Below, piece after piece: positions 1 to 8,442 of a stretch of 53,736 nucleotides of DNA. The stretch lies in assembly GCF_010548145.1 (NCBI RefSeq), contig NZ_JAAGLN010000016.1:1-53736 (forward strand). The letters run 5' to 3'. Each line of letters opens with the position of its first letter. Position 1 is the stretch's first letter. Position numbers and translations under genes: made by a program. The DNA comes from Streptomyces sp. SID10853. GTDB lineage: Bacteria > Actinomycetota > Actinomycetes > Streptomycetales > Streptomycetaceae. A model generated the notes under the pieces. That model was not told where the DNA came from. It made no database searches and saw only the letters and a program-made list of their open reading frames with translations.

Positions 1-1509
1 CGCCGCGCGCCAGTGCTGCTCCTCGGCCAGGGTGCGCCGTACGGCCGGCCACACCGGCAGCAGCCCCCGCCGGTACGGCCGGGACGGGGCGGGCGCCAGC
101 GGGCAGTCGCCCTCCAGGCGCAGCTGGTCCAGGTGGACGGTTCCGGACAGCAGACAGCCGGAGAGGTCGATGTCCTGGAGCATGAGGTGCGCGGCGTCCG
201 CACCTCGCAGGGATGCCATGCGTACACCCGGATCCGCGTCGCCCAGGACCGGCTCCGCCCCATCCGTCTCCCCGGCGCCCGCGAAGGGCCGCGCCTGCGC
301 TGTGATGCTCACCGGGTGGTCGATGACCGCGTCACTCAGGTCGACGGTGGCGTAGCGCAGCCGCAGTGCCGCGGTGGATTCCCAGCGGGTCCGTCCGCAG
401 GCGAGGCGGGTGGTGGCGGCCTCGATGGTGACGGGGCCCCCGAACCGTACGCCGGACAGGTCGAGAACTCCCCGGCAGGTCAGCGGGCCCAGCCGGGCAG
501 CGGTCTCGAAGACCGCGCCGGAGAAGCCGGCTTCGGCGGCGAACACCGCCGCGTCGAACCCGGCCCGGCCGGAGAACACCGCCCCGTCGAACCCGGCCCG
601 CCCGGAGAACACCGCGCGGTCGAACCCGGCACAGCCCTCGAAGCCCGCCGCGGAGAATCCGGCGCGAGCGCCGAACGCCGCCCCGGTGAACGCGCCGTCT
701 GCGGAGAACACCACACGGTCGAACCCGGCGTCGGCGGCGAACACCGCCTCCTCGAAGTCCGCTCGCGCGGCGAACCGCGAACCCGCGAACGAGGCGACAC
801 CGGCGAACGCCGCCCCGCGGAACATGGCGCGGTCGAGCACAGCCCGGCCGAACTCGGCGCGGGCCGCGAACACCGCGCCGTCGTAGGCGGCTTCGCCGGA
901 GACCACGGCCTCGTCGAACACCGCGTTGCCGCGGAACCTCGTCTGCCGGAACCCGGCGTGCGCCGTGAAGCGCGTCCGCCGGAACACCGCCTCCTGCGAG
1001 AACTCCGCTTCGTCGAACACCGCGCCGCCGGAGAACGTCACTTCGCCGAATCCGGCACCGGCCGAGAACGCCGCCCCGCCGAACCCGGCGTAGGAGGAGA
1101 ACGCCGCCCCGCCGAAGTCGGCCTCGGCCGAGAACACGGCCCCGTCGAACACGGTCCGCGCCGAGAACACAGCGCCGTTGAACACGGCCCGGGTGGAGAA
1201 GACCGCGTCCTTGAAGAAGGCGGCCCCGAGGCGCGGCTCCCCCGTCGCCCGGTCGCGCAGCCGGTCCAGCAACCGCCACAGCGTGTCGCCGGTGAACGGT
1301 GTGCCGCGGTGGTCGAGCCTGCTGCCGGGCACCAGTCCGTCGAGGTACGCGGCCCGGTCGGCGTCCGCGAGGTGCGCCAGGCACTCCCCGTACGGGTCCA
1401 CCCGACGGCCGCGGCATCCGACCGGGTCCCGGACCTCAACCGCTCCTGACCCGCAGTACGGCCAGAGCGGCGGCTCGGGTGAGGAGGCGGGGGCGACGTG
1501 GATCGGCAT
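1..1509 (-). CDS. Pentapeptide-repeat protein, C-terminus cut by window edge
   Basis: The open frame runs from ATG at 1509 off the left edge, giving at least 503 codons without a stop. The N-terminus starts MPIHVAPASS and has a cysteine pair (YCGSG, VGCRG) and an ECLAHLADADRAAYLDGL segment. From about residue 105 to 280 the protein is a regular five-residue repeat, with an Ala two positions before a central Phe (AVFSA, AGFDG, AVFSG types). This is the signature of a right-handed quadrilateral beta-helix. A second, less regular part (VDLSDAVIDH, MASLRGADAAHL) follows. Proteins with this ECLAHL front end occur widely in actinomycetes without a known role. The repeat makes other frames open too, but only this frame gives the repeat. 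Start confidence is moderate because the ribosome site is weak. Confidence 0.85.
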   Translation of the reverse strand, partial: MPIHVAPASSPEPPLWPYCGSGAVEVRDPVGCRGRRVDPYGECLAHLADADRAAYLDGLVPGSRLDHRGTPFTGDTLWRLLDRLRDRATGEPRLGAAFFKDAVFSTRAVFNGAVFSARTVFDGAVFSAEADFGGAAFSSYAGFGGAAFSAGAGFGEVTFSGGAVFDEAEFSQEAVFRRTRFTAHAGFRQTRFRGNAVFDEAVVSGEAAYDGAVFAARAEFGRAVLDRAMFRGAAFAGVASFAGSRFAARADFEEAVFAADAGFDRVVFSADGAFTGAAFGARAGFSAAGFEGCAGFDRAVFSGRAGFDGAVFSGRAGFDAAVFAAEAGFSGAVFETAARLGPLTCRGVLDLSGVRFGGPVTIEAATTRLACGRTRWESTAALRLRYATVDLSDAVIDHPVSITAQARPFAGAGETDGAEPVLGDADPGVRMASLRGADAAHLMLQDIDLSGCLLSGTVHLDQLRLEGDCPLAPAPSRPYRRGLLPVWPAVRRTLAEEQHWRAA

Positions 1510-1566
1510 ACTGTGAGGACGCGCAGCCGGGGCGGCCGGTTGCGCGAGTCCACACCCTGAGCCGAG

Positions 1567-2076
1567 TCAGGACAGCCCCTGGCCCGGCCTCCCCGCCCGG
1601 ACTCGGGTCCGGCCGATCAGCCATCCCAGCAGCGCGCCGGCCGCGATGCCCAGCGTGTTGTTCGCCCAGTCGAGCGGCTGGCAGGACCGTACGGGATCGA
1701 GTGTCTGCAGCAGTTCCACCACCACCCACGCCGCCGATCCCGTGAGCGTCACGAGCAGCGGCCGGCGCGAGGCCAGGGTGCCCAGCAGCCCCATGGGCAC
1801 CCACAGCACCACATTGACCGCGTTGTGCGCGAAGCCGCCCGTGAGCGTACGGACCGAATCACCGGTCACACACGCCCCGAGCCGCCCGGCCGTCCCGCCG
1901 ACGATCTGGTCGGGGAGCGTGATCCCCAGACACACCGTCACCGCGAGCAGCACCCCCAGGGTGACCCCTGCCGACCAGCCGGTTCTCCGCGCGGCCGGCC
2001 GGTGCGCCACGACCGCGACCACGGCAAGGACCAGGGTGAGCGCCGCCATCACGGCACTGTGCATCGAGGAGGCCAT
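1567..2076 (-). CDS. VanZ-like family membrane protein
   Basis: This is a 169-residue protein with about four hydrophobic segments. The C-terminal half carries the VanZ-like pattern: an Asn-Val-hydrophobic stretch (NAVNVVLWVPMGLLG), a Glu in a helix (VELLQ), and an Arg/Asp-Asn motif (RSCQPLDWANNTLG) followed by a Gly-rich membrane helix. VanZ-like proteins are integral membrane proteins; VanZ itself confers low-level teicoplanin resistance, but most homologues have no assigned function. The ATG at 2076 is preceded by GGTAGG at a workable distance. An in-frame GTG further upstream is possible. It lies tail to head with the pentapeptide gene on the same strand, 57 bp apart. Confidence 0.8.
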   Translation of the reverse strand: MASSMHSAVMAALTLVLAVVAVVAHRPAARRTGWSAGVTLGVLLAVTVCLGITLPDQIVGGTAGRLGACVTGDSVRTLTGGFAHNAVNVVLWVPMGLLGTLASRRPLLVTLTGSAAWVVVELLQTLDPVRSCQPLDWANNTLGIAAGALLGWLIGRTRVRAGRPGQGLS

Positions 2077-2141
2077 GGGGCAGAACCTACCGCTCAAATG
2101 GCACACCATGCCAGGTCTGCACGTGATGCCGAAGATGAGAA

Positions 2142-3164
2142 CTACATGAGCCCGCCGGGGTCAGCCGCCGGAAGGTGCCTGCCGGCTGCCCCACCGCGGG
2201 TGCCCCTCGAAGGGCGGGGGCGGCCACGCTCCTGGTCGATGAACGCGGTCAACGCCTCAACAGTCGCGTCGGGCTGCTCGTCGGGAATGAAGTGCCCTGC
2301 TTCCGGGATGAAGGCGCCGGTCGCGTTCTCCGCCCACGGGCGGATGGAGGCGGCCATGTCGGGGATCGAGCCGTGGGAACTGGAGATGCCCAGGACCGGG
2401 ATGCTCAAGTGCCCTCGTTCGAGAGCCTCATGGTTGCTGCGGGCCGATTCCGCGGCGTCGCGATAGTAGGCGAGAGACGCCCGGAGCCCGCCCTCGGCCG
2501 CTAGGGCGGCGGCGTAATGGTCGATCTCGGCGTCGTCGAACGCGTCCGGTGAGAGCGCTTTGGCCTTCAGGAACCAGCCGACGTAGTCACGCTCACGCCC
2601 GGTGAGCAGAGTCTCGGGCAGTTCGGGCACCAGATGGAACGCGAAGTGCCAGGTCTTCCAGGCCCGGTCGGGGTCCGTCGGGATGGAGTCCGGGAGGGTG
2701 ATTCCGGGAATGCCGGCATCCAGCAGGGCGACACCGTGCAGGCGCTCTTCGTACTTCAGGGCCATCGAGAAGGCCACCCAGGCCCCGATGTCGTGGGCGA
2801 CGAGCCAGTACTCCGGCACCTTGAGCGCGGCCAGCGCGGCCTGGACGCGCGAAGCGACGGTGTGCGTGTCGTAGCCGCCCTGAGGGCGGTCGGAGTGGCC
2901 CTGCCCCGGCAGGTCGATCGCGATCACATGGAATCGCTCGGCAAGCCCTGGCATCACCTTTCGCCAGGCCCACCAGGTCTGCGGGAATCCGGCGAGCAGA
3001 ACGACGGTGGGGCCGTTTGGCAATCCGCCTTCCACGGCATGAAGCCGGATTCCTTCCGCATCGGCCCAGCGGTGAGCGAAACCCGCGAGGTCGTGCAGCG
3101 GCAGCCCGGGGAAGGGGTTCTTCTGGTCACGGGAGTGGTTCGGGGCCATGGCGTCATCGGACAT
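2142..3164 (-). CDS. Alpha/beta hydrolase, epoxide hydrolase / haloalkane dehalogenase type
   Basis: The protein has 340 residues with the alpha/beta-hydrolase fold. The oxyanion motif reads LLAGFPQTWWAW (an HGxP-like site with Ala for His). The nucleophile elbow is VAHDIGAWVAF, with Asp rather than Ser, which points to epoxide hydrolase or dehalogenase chemistry over an esterase. The catalytic His is in EAGHFIPDEQP. The substrate cannot be read from the sequence. The gene is divergent from a TetR regulator, sharing a 95-bp intergenic region with an operator. The likely promoter puts transcription start about one base before the ATG at 3164, so the message may be leaderless; an internal ATG at 3149 is the alternative start. 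Confidence 0.85.
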   Translation of the reverse strand: MSDDAMAPNHSRDQKNPFPGLPLHDLAGFAHRWADAEGIRLHAVEGGLPNGPTVVLLAGFPQTWWAWRKVMPGLAERFHVIAIDLPGQGHSDRPQGGYDTHTVASRVQAALAALKVPEYWLVAHDIGAWVAFSMALKYEERLHGVALLDAGIPGITLPDSIPTDPDRAWKTWHFAFHLVPELPETLLTGRERDYVGWFLKAKALSPDAFDDAEIDHYAAALAAEGGLRASLAYYRDAAESARSNHEALERGHLSIPVLGISSSHGSIPDMAASIRPWAENATGAFIPEAGHFIPDEQPDATVEALTAFIDQERGRPRPSRGTRGGAAGRHLPAADPGGLM

Positions 3165-3171
3165 ACCTCAG

Positions 3172-3214
3172 AGCCTAACCCATCTTGGACTGACTAGTTC
3201 AAGATGGGTAGGAT
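3172..3214. promoter_or_regulatory. Divergent promoters overlapping a TetR-type operator
   Basis: A perfect inverted repeat ACCCATCTTG (3178-3187) / CAAGATGGGT (3200-3209) surrounds an ACTAGT core. On the + strand, TTGGAC (3185-3190), 18 bp and TAGGAT (3209-3214) form a sigma70-like promoter for the TetR gene. On the - strand, TTGAAC (3202-3197), 19 bp and TAGGCT (3177-3172) form a promoter for the hydrolase. The palindrome covers the spacers of both promoters, so one bound repressor would shut both. This is seen in the sequence; binding by the adjacent TetR is inferred. Confidence 0.65.
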
Positions 3215-3258
3215 GGGCAGATCAGCAGCGGCTGGTCCAGGAGCGAGGTGCACACGTG

Positions 3259-3849
3259 ATGGCCGGGAAGAAGCAGTTCGACATGGGCGTCGCGCTCGAC
3301 GCGGCGATGGTCCAGTTCTGGCGGTCCGGATACGCCGACACGTCTCTCGACGACCTCTCCAGGGCGACCGGACTGAACCGAAGTTCCATCTACTCCTCGC
3401 TCGGCGACAAGGACTCGCTCTATCTGCGCTGCCTCGACCGCTACGCCGCGCGGTACGGGAGCAGGTACGACCAGGCGCTCTCCGGTGCGTCCGAGGAACC
3501 GCTCCAGGCGGTACGGGCGTTCTTCGACGTCACCCTGCGGCGCATCGCCGACCCCGACGTACCTGATGGATGCCTGATCGCCCAGACCGCGATGGCGACA
3601 CCGGTACTCAGCCCCGCCATCGCCGCACGGGCGGTCGAAGCTCTGGGCTTTCAGCGCACACGGCTGCGGACCGCCCTGGAAGCCGCGCGGCTGACCGAGA
3701 GCGATGCCGACGACTTCGCGGTTCACATCACAGGGGTCAACCAGGCACTGGCCGTGATGAGCAGGACCGGGGCGGGCCGGCAGCAGCTCCGCACGGTCGT
3801 CGACATCAGCATGAGCGCGCTCTCGCACGCCTTGCACGCCCGGAGTTAG
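3259..3849 (+). CDS. TetR/AcrR family transcriptional regulator
   Basis: A 196-residue repressor-type protein. The N-terminal helix-turn-helix is recognisable: GYADTSLDDLSRATGL followed by NRSSIYSSLGDKDSLY, about residues 20-55. The C-terminal ligand domain contains the PDGCLIAQTA segment typical of the TetR subgroup that often controls adjacent oxidoreductases or hydrolases. The start at ATG 3259 is chosen because GGAGCGAGG ends about 11 bases upstream and the HTH spacing from the N-terminus is normal; GTG 3256 is equally possible. It is divergent from the alpha/beta hydrolase and probably regulates both itself and that gene. Confidence 0.9.
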   Translation: MAGKKQFDMGVALDAAMVQFWRSGYADTSLDDLSRATGLNRSSIYSSLGDKDSLYLRCLDRYAARYGSRYDQALSGASEEPLQAVRAFFDVTLRRIADPDVPDGCLIAQTAMATPVLSPAIAARAVEALGFQRTRLRTALEAARLTESDADDFAVHITGVNQALAVMSRTGAGRQQLRTVVDISMSALSHALHARS

Positions 3850-3866
3850 TGCCCGGGTGGCCGGGT

Positions 3867-4928
3867 CTACGCCTGCCGTGGGGTCGCGGCCAGCCGGAAC
3901 TCCTCCCCGGCGGGCGGGGCGAAGTAACGCGCCACCTCGGTGTCGGTGACCTCCGCCAGGGTGGCCGGTTTCCAGAGGGGACTGCGGTCCTTGTCGATGA
4001 CCTGGGCGCGGATCCCCTCGGCCAGGTCGTGCGAGGCGAGCGCGGCGCAGCAACTCCGGTAATCCTGCTCCAGGACACGCTCCAGCGAGCCGAGCCTGCG
4101 GGCCCTGCGCATCGCGGCGAGCGTGACCTTGAGGGCAGTGGGCGACCTGCCGGCCAGGGTGTCGGCCGTCGCCCGGGCGGCGGCCGAACCGTGGCCGCGC
4201 AGCCGGACGACGATCTCCTCGACGGTGTCGGCGCCGTAGCAGTCGTCGATCCACGCCCGGTCCCCGGCCAGTTCTCCGGGCGACGGCTGACCCACGTACG
4301 GCCGGAGGGCGTCCCCGACCGGTTGCGTGGCGAGGCCGGCCAGCAGCCGGGGCAGGTCGTCGGATGGTACGAAGTGGTCGGCCAGCCCGCACAACAGGGC
4401 GTCGTCCGCACCGATCTGAGTGCCCGTCAAGGCGAGGTGGGTGCCGAGTTCACCGGGCGCGAGGGCGAGCAGATGCGCACCCCCCACATCAGGTGCGAAG
4501 CCGATACCCGTCTCGGGCATCGCGATCCGCGAGCGCTCGGTGACGATACGGACGCTGCCGTGCGCCGAGAGTCCGACGCCGCCGCCCATCACGATGCCGT
4601 CCATCACGGCGACGTACGGCTTGGGGTAGCGGGCGATACGGGCGTTGAGCCGGTACTCGTCCCGCCAGAATCCGTAGGAGGCAGTGCCTCCGGCGCGCGC
4701 GTCCTCGTAGATGGACCGGATGTCACCACCGGCGCACAGGCCACGGCCCCCGGCGCCGGTGGTGATCACCGTCTCCACGGCCGGGTCGCTCTCCCAGGCC
4801 GCCAGGGCCTCGTCGATGCGCCGCACCATCGCGTGGGTGAGGGCGTTGAGCGCCCGCGGCCGGTTGAGCGTGATGTGGGCCGCGCGGCCCTCGGTACGGA
4901 GCAGCACATGCTCCTCGCCGGCGGTCAC
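3867..4928 (-). CDS. 3-hydroxyisobutyryl-CoA hydrolase (crotonase superfamily)
   Basis: The protein has 353 residues, the length of 3-hydroxyisobutyryl-CoA hydrolases rather than about 260-residue enoyl-CoA hydratases. Crotonase features are present: NRPRALNALT near the N-terminus, the CoA-oxyanion segment GLCAGGDIRSIY, MGGGVGLSAHG, and the acidic active-site segment AMPETGIGFAPDVGG. The C-terminal ECH_2-type extension ends in FRLAA. The known role is hydrolysis of 3-hydroxyisobutyryl-CoA in valine degradation. The GTG start at 4928 overlaps the stop of the upstream acyl-CoA dehydrogenase stub (GTGA), so the gene was once translationally coupled to an isobutyryl-CoA dehydrogenase-like partner. 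With that partner gone, how it is expressed is unclear. Confidence 0.88.
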   Translation of the reverse strand: MTAGEEHVLLRTEGRAAHITLNRPRALNALTHAMVRRIDEALAAWESDPAVETVITTGAGGRGLCAGGDIRSIYEDARAGGTASYGFWRDEYRLNARIARYPKPYVAVMDGIVMGGGVGLSAHGSVRIVTERSRIAMPETGIGFAPDVGGAHLLALAPGELGTHLALTGTQIGADDALLCGLADHFVPSDDLPRLLAGLATQPVGDALRPYVGQPSPGELAGDRAWIDDCYGADTVEEIVVRLRGHGSAAARATADTLAGRSPTALKVTLAAMRRARRLGSLERVLEQDYRSCCAALASHDLAEGIRAQVIDKDRSPLWKPATLAEVTDTEVARYFAPPAGEEFRLAATPRQA

Positions 4929-5056
4929 GGGAACACCTGCCTCGGTCCACGGGCCACGGTGACGCGCATGATCTCGTTGGTTCCTTCCAGGATCCGGTGG
5001 ACCCGCAGGTCACGGACGGTCTCCTCGCCACCGTACTCGTTCGCGAATCGGTGGCC
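4925..5056 (-). pseudogene. C-terminal remnant of acyl-CoA dehydrogenase
   Basis: Reading the - strand ending at TGA 4925-4927 gives a short peptide containing VRDLRVHRILEGTNEIMR followed by VTVARG. The first stretch is the very conserved last helix of acyl-CoA dehydrogenases, containing the Gly/Thr/Asn/Glu segment near the FAD. An in-frame TGA at 5057-5059 closes the frame only 43 codons upstream, and the next 120 bp have no dehydrogenase similarity. So about 340 residues are missing. The stop overlaps the GTG of the hydroxyisobutyryl-CoA hydrolase, which keeps the old operon junction. This is a deletion relic. Confidence 0.8.
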
Positions 5057-5180
5057 TCAGGGGAGAGGGGTGGGCGGCTGGGGGCGGGTGGCCGTACGGA
5101 GGAACCGGCCTCCCCGTACACCACGCGCCCGGTACGCCGTCACCGCGCGCACCCCCACCCCGGACACCACCGCCCGGGTC

Positions 5181-6839
5181 TCAGGCCCCGGTACCGGCGA
5201 CCACCTCACCGCCGACGACGACCAGCTCGGCCCGCGTGCCCGGGATGTCGTCCGGGCTGATCCGCAGGATGTCCCTGGACAGCACGGTGAAGTCGGCCAG
5301 CTTGCCGACGGTCAGCGAACCCCGTTCGTCCTCAAGGAAGTTGGCGTAGGCGGAGCCCATGGTGTAGCCGTGGACGGCCGTCTCGACGTCCACCGTCTCG
5401 CCGGGCTGCCACGGCTCGCCGCCGCCGAGCGGACGGCGGGTGACCGCGGTGTAGATACCGATGAGCGGGTCCATCTCGGCCACGTTCCAGTCGCTGGAGA
5501 AGGCCAGCACCGCGCCCGCCTCGTGCAGGCTGCGCATGGGCCATGCCTTGTGCCAGCGGTCCGAGCCGATGTTCTCGGCCCAGTCCTGGCCGGGTCCCGC
5601 GATCTCGGGGGCACAGTGCCTCGGCTGCATACAGGCGACGACGCCCAGCTCCGCGAAGCGCGCCGTGTCCTGCGGGTCGAGGCACTCGACATGGACGACC
5701 TGGTGGCGGGCATCGCGCCGTCCGTTGACCGCGGCGGCGTGCTCGACGGCGTCCAGTACGGTGCGGATGCCCCGGTCGCCGGTGGCGTGCACGAAGCACT
5801 GGAATCCCCGGGCGTCCAGCTTGGCGAGCAGCCCGGCGAACTCCTCCGCCGGGTAGAAGGTGTCGCCCCGGTGCCTGCCGCAGCCCGTGTACGGCTCCAG
5901 GAGGGCGGCGGTGCGCGGCTCGACCACGTCGTCGATGTAGAGCTTGAGCGGACCGACCCGCATCCGGTCGTCGTTGAAGCGGGCGGCGGTCGCGGCGAAG
6001 TCGTCCAGGTCGGCGTCGGTGGTGCCGCGCGGGTGGAAGAGCGCGGCCACGAGGCGCGAGCGGAGCCGGCCCTCGGTGCGGGCGCGGGTGAACAGCTCCA
6101 GGTCGTCCAGGGAGTTCTGCGGCTCGACCACGGTGGTGATCCCGAAGCGGATCGCGTCGTCGAGGCTCTTGACGAGCCGGCCGTACTGGCGGTCGGACGC
6201 GGCCCACGGCACCCCCAGCTCGCGCAGCGCCCGGTTTCCGTCGCGGGACAGCCCCTTGACCGCGAAGTCCTTGATGAATCCGGTGGGTTCGCCGGTCTCC
6301 GGGTCGGTCTCGGCGCGCCCGAACGGCAGCTCGGTGGTCACCCTGGTGACGCCGAGCCGGCGCAGGGCCGCGGTGTTGAGCCATGCGGTGTGGACGTCGT
6401 AGCTGAGGACGAAGGCCGGGGTGTCGCCGGTGACCCGGTCGAGGTCGGCCGCGTTCGGCATCCGGCCGTCCGGGATCGCGGAGTAGTCGAACGCCTCGGC
6501 CTCGATCCACTCGGCGTCCGGGTGTTCGGCGCACCAGGCGGTGATGCGGTGGTGGATCTCGGTGAGCGTACGGGCTCCGGCGAGCTGGACGCAGGCGTCG
6601 TCGGACCCGAGCCGTACGTGGTTGTGGGCGTCGATGAAACCGGGCAGCACCAGCCGGCCGGCCCCGTCGACGATCCGGGTGTCGTCGCCCGCCCAGGCCG
6701 CCGCCTCCGCGTCGGGGCCGAGCCAGACGATACGGCCGTCGCGTACGGCGAGCGCCTCGGCGGCGGGGAGCCGCGGGTCGACGGTGTGGATACGGGCGTT
6801 GCGCAGGACCAGATCGGCGGGCGCGGTGGTGCGGGTCAT
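5181..6839 (-). CDS. YtcJ-type amidohydrolase family protein
   Basis: The protein has 552 residues of the amidohydrolase superfamily. The N-terminal small beta domain reads LVLRNARIHTVDP, followed by LPGFIDAHNHVRLG, where the HxH-like metal site is HNH as in YtcJ/LAF3 proteins. Later metal ligands are plausible in FVHATGDRG and VHVECLD, and the late Asp in FSSDWNVAEMDP. The C-terminus returns to the small domain (GKLADFTVLSRDIL). Known members hydrolyse C-N bonds of varied substrates, and the substrate here is unknown. The start at ATG 6839 has AGGAG ten bases upstream. The gene lies 105 bp downstream of an NCS1 transporter on the same strand, likely an operon that imports and cleaves a nitrogen heterocycle or amide. 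Confidence 0.87.
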   Translation of the reverse strand: MTRTTAPADLVLRNARIHTVDPRLPAAEALAVRDGRIVWLGPDAEAAAWAGDDTRIVDGAGRLVLPGFIDAHNHVRLGSDDACVQLAGARTLTEIHHRITAWCAEHPDAEWIEAEAFDYSAIPDGRMPNAADLDRVTGDTPAFVLSYDVHTAWLNTAALRRLGVTRVTTELPFGRAETDPETGEPTGFIKDFAVKGLSRDGNRALRELGVPWAASDRQYGRLVKSLDDAIRFGITTVVEPQNSLDDLELFTRARTEGRLRSRLVAALFHPRGTTDADLDDFAATAARFNDDRMRVGPLKLYIDDVVEPRTAALLEPYTGCGRHRGDTFYPAEEFAGLLAKLDARGFQCFVHATGDRGIRTVLDAVEHAAAVNGRRDARHQVVHVECLDPQDTARFAELGVVACMQPRHCAPEIAGPGQDWAENIGSDRWHKAWPMRSLHEAGAVLAFSSDWNVAEMDPLIGIYTAVTRRPLGGGEPWQPGETVDVETAVHGYTMGSAYANFLEDERGSLTVGKLADFTVLSRDILRISPDDIPGTRAELVVVGGEVVAGTGA

Positions 6840-6944
6840 GAGGGACGGACTCCTGGGGTAGGACGGGTGGTACGGCGGTGCCAGTGGTGCGGGCCGTACG
6901 GGTAAGGCGGTTGGTGCGGGCAGTAAAGGCCGTACGCTTACCGG

Positions 6945-8414
6945 TCAGTTGTCGGCGGGAGCCGTTCGCAGCCTGCGGCGGGTCAGGGCCCAGTAGACGA
7001 GCCCGGAGACGACCGAGCCGAGCAGCGTGAGGTCGCCGCCGCCGAGTGGCGCGACCAACGGCCCGGTCCACAGTTCGGAGTTGCAGGTCAGCGCGGCGAA
7101 GGCCATACCGGAGACCAGGGCGGCCATCCCGGCGGGGTGGAATCCGCCGCGATACCAGTACGCCCCGCCGCGGCCCGCGTGCAGCGACCGGGTGTCGTAG
7201 TGGCAGCGGCGTATGAGCATGTCGGCGAGGAAGACCCCGCCCCACGGGGCGAACACGATGATCAGCAGGGAGAGGAAGCTCAGCAGCGACTCGGTGAAGT
7301 CCACCAGGAAGAGCGCGCCGAGCGAGCCGAGGGCGGTCACGGCGACGCTGACGATGATGGCTCTGGCCCTGCTCCACGGGATGCCGAGCACCTGGAGGTT
7401 CAGGCTGGACGAGTACAGCGTCAGGATGGAGTTGGTGACCGAACCGCCGAGTACGAGCAGCAGGAAGACCGGCTGGAACCAGCCCGGCAGCAGCTTCTCC
7501 ACCCCGGCCACGGCGTCCGTCATATCGGCCTGGGTGGCGGCCGCGACACCGGCGACCCCGAGCGCGACGGAGGAAATGAGACCGCCGAGCGCGCCGCTCC
7601 AGGTGATGGAGCGCAGCGAGGTCTCGCGGGGCAGATAGCGGGTGTAGTCGGCGGGCATCGGCAGATACGAGAAGGGCCCCGCCAGCATGACGACGAAGGC
7701 GAGCGTCCAGCCGGAGAACCCGGGCGTACCGCCGGAGGCGGCGCCCGTCGTGGCGCCCGGCAGCAGGAAGACCAGCAGCACACCGAACCCGGCGGCGAGC
7801 ACGTACGCCATCCAGCGCTCGGCGAACTGCACGGTGGCATGGCCCCACATGGCGACCGCGAACGTCACGGCGAGGGTGATCACCAGGGCGAGCGCCCTGG
7901 CGGCGTCACCGCCGTCGTGCCAGCCGAGGTCGGCGAAGAGCGCTTCGAGTGCGAGGGTGCCGACCACCGTGTTGACGATGGTGTAGCCGATGGAGACGAC
8001 CCAGTTCAGCAGACCGGCGGGGAAGTTCCCGAGGACGCCGAAGGAGGCCCGGGAGATGACCAGGGTCGCGGTGCCGGTCCTGATGCCGCTCAGTCCGGCG
8101 GCGCTGATCACGAAGAAGGTCAGCCCGCCGAGCACCACGACGGCGGTGGCCTGCCAGAAGGAGAGCCCGAAACTGACGGCGAGGGCGCCGTTGATGACGT
8201 AGGTGAAGGTCAGGTTGGAGCCGAACCAGAGCCAGAAGAGGTCCTTCGCGCTGCCGTGCCGCTCCTCGTCGGGAATCGGGTCGATGCCGTGCGTCTCGAC
8301 CTGGAAGACCTCGTCACTGCTGACGCCGGTCCCCCGGCCGGCCGGCCGCGCGGCACTCGACGGGGCGCCCGGCGGCGCGCTCCGGTCGGTGACGTCCGTC
8401 GCTTGTCGCGCCAT
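6945..8414 (-). CDS. NCS1 family nucleobase/cytosine permease
   Basis: The protein has 489 residues with about twelve hydrophobic segments. The N-terminal motif GIDPIPDEERHG before TM1, LFWLWFGSNLTF in TM1, and the SRASFGVLGNFPAGLLN segment in TM3 are characteristic of nucleobase-cation-symport-1 carriers for cytosine, purines, allantoin, hydantoin or thiamine. TM6-8 include PFSYLPMPADYTRYLP, also family-typical. The start at ATG 8414 is fixed by GGAGG five bases upstream; the longer in-frame extension covers the operator and is unlikely. It is transcribed away from a TetR gene across a perfect palindrome and runs toward the amidohydrolase gene, which suggests a small scavenging operon under TetR control. 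Confidence 0.9.
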   Translation of the reverse strand: MARQATDVTDRSAPPGAPSSAARPAGRGTGVSSDEVFQVETHGIDPIPDEERHGSAKDLFWLWFGSNLTFTYVINGALAVSFGLSFWQATAVVVLGGLTFFVISAAGLSGIRTGTATLVISRASFGVLGNFPAGLLNWVVSIGYTIVNTVVGTLALEALFADLGWHDGGDAARALALVITLAVTFAVAMWGHATVQFAERWMAYVLAAGFGVLLVFLLPGATTGAASGGTPGFSGWTLAFVVMLAGPFSYLPMPADYTRYLPRETSLRSITWSGALGGLISSVALGVAGVAAATQADMTDAVAGVEKLLPGWFQPVFLLLVLGGSVTNSILTLYSSSLNLQVLGIPWSRARAIIVSVAVTALGSLGALFLVDFTESLLSFLSLLIIVFAPWGGVFLADMLIRRCHYDTRSLHAGRGGAYWYRGGFHPAGMAALVSGMAFAALTCNSELWTGPLVAPLGGGDLTLLGSVVSGLVYWALTRRRLRTAPADN

Positions 8415-8442
8415 ACGAGCCTCCGTATTCCGCATCCACACT

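Noticed and set aside
13..1449. Open frames on both strands over the pentapeptide gene
   Set aside because: The DNA repeat keeps all frames open. Only the leftward frame from 1509 gives the Phe-centred five-residue repeat.
3570..6905. Very long rightward open frame of 1111 codons
   Set aside because: It is antisense to the hydroxyisobutyryl-CoA hydrolase and amidohydrolase genes, whose translations carry clear family motifs. The frame is open because of high GC at third positions.
5332..7848. Leftward 838-codon frame across permease and amidohydrolase
   Set aside because: It is an Arg/Ala-rich shift of the real genes on the same strand with no recognisable motif.
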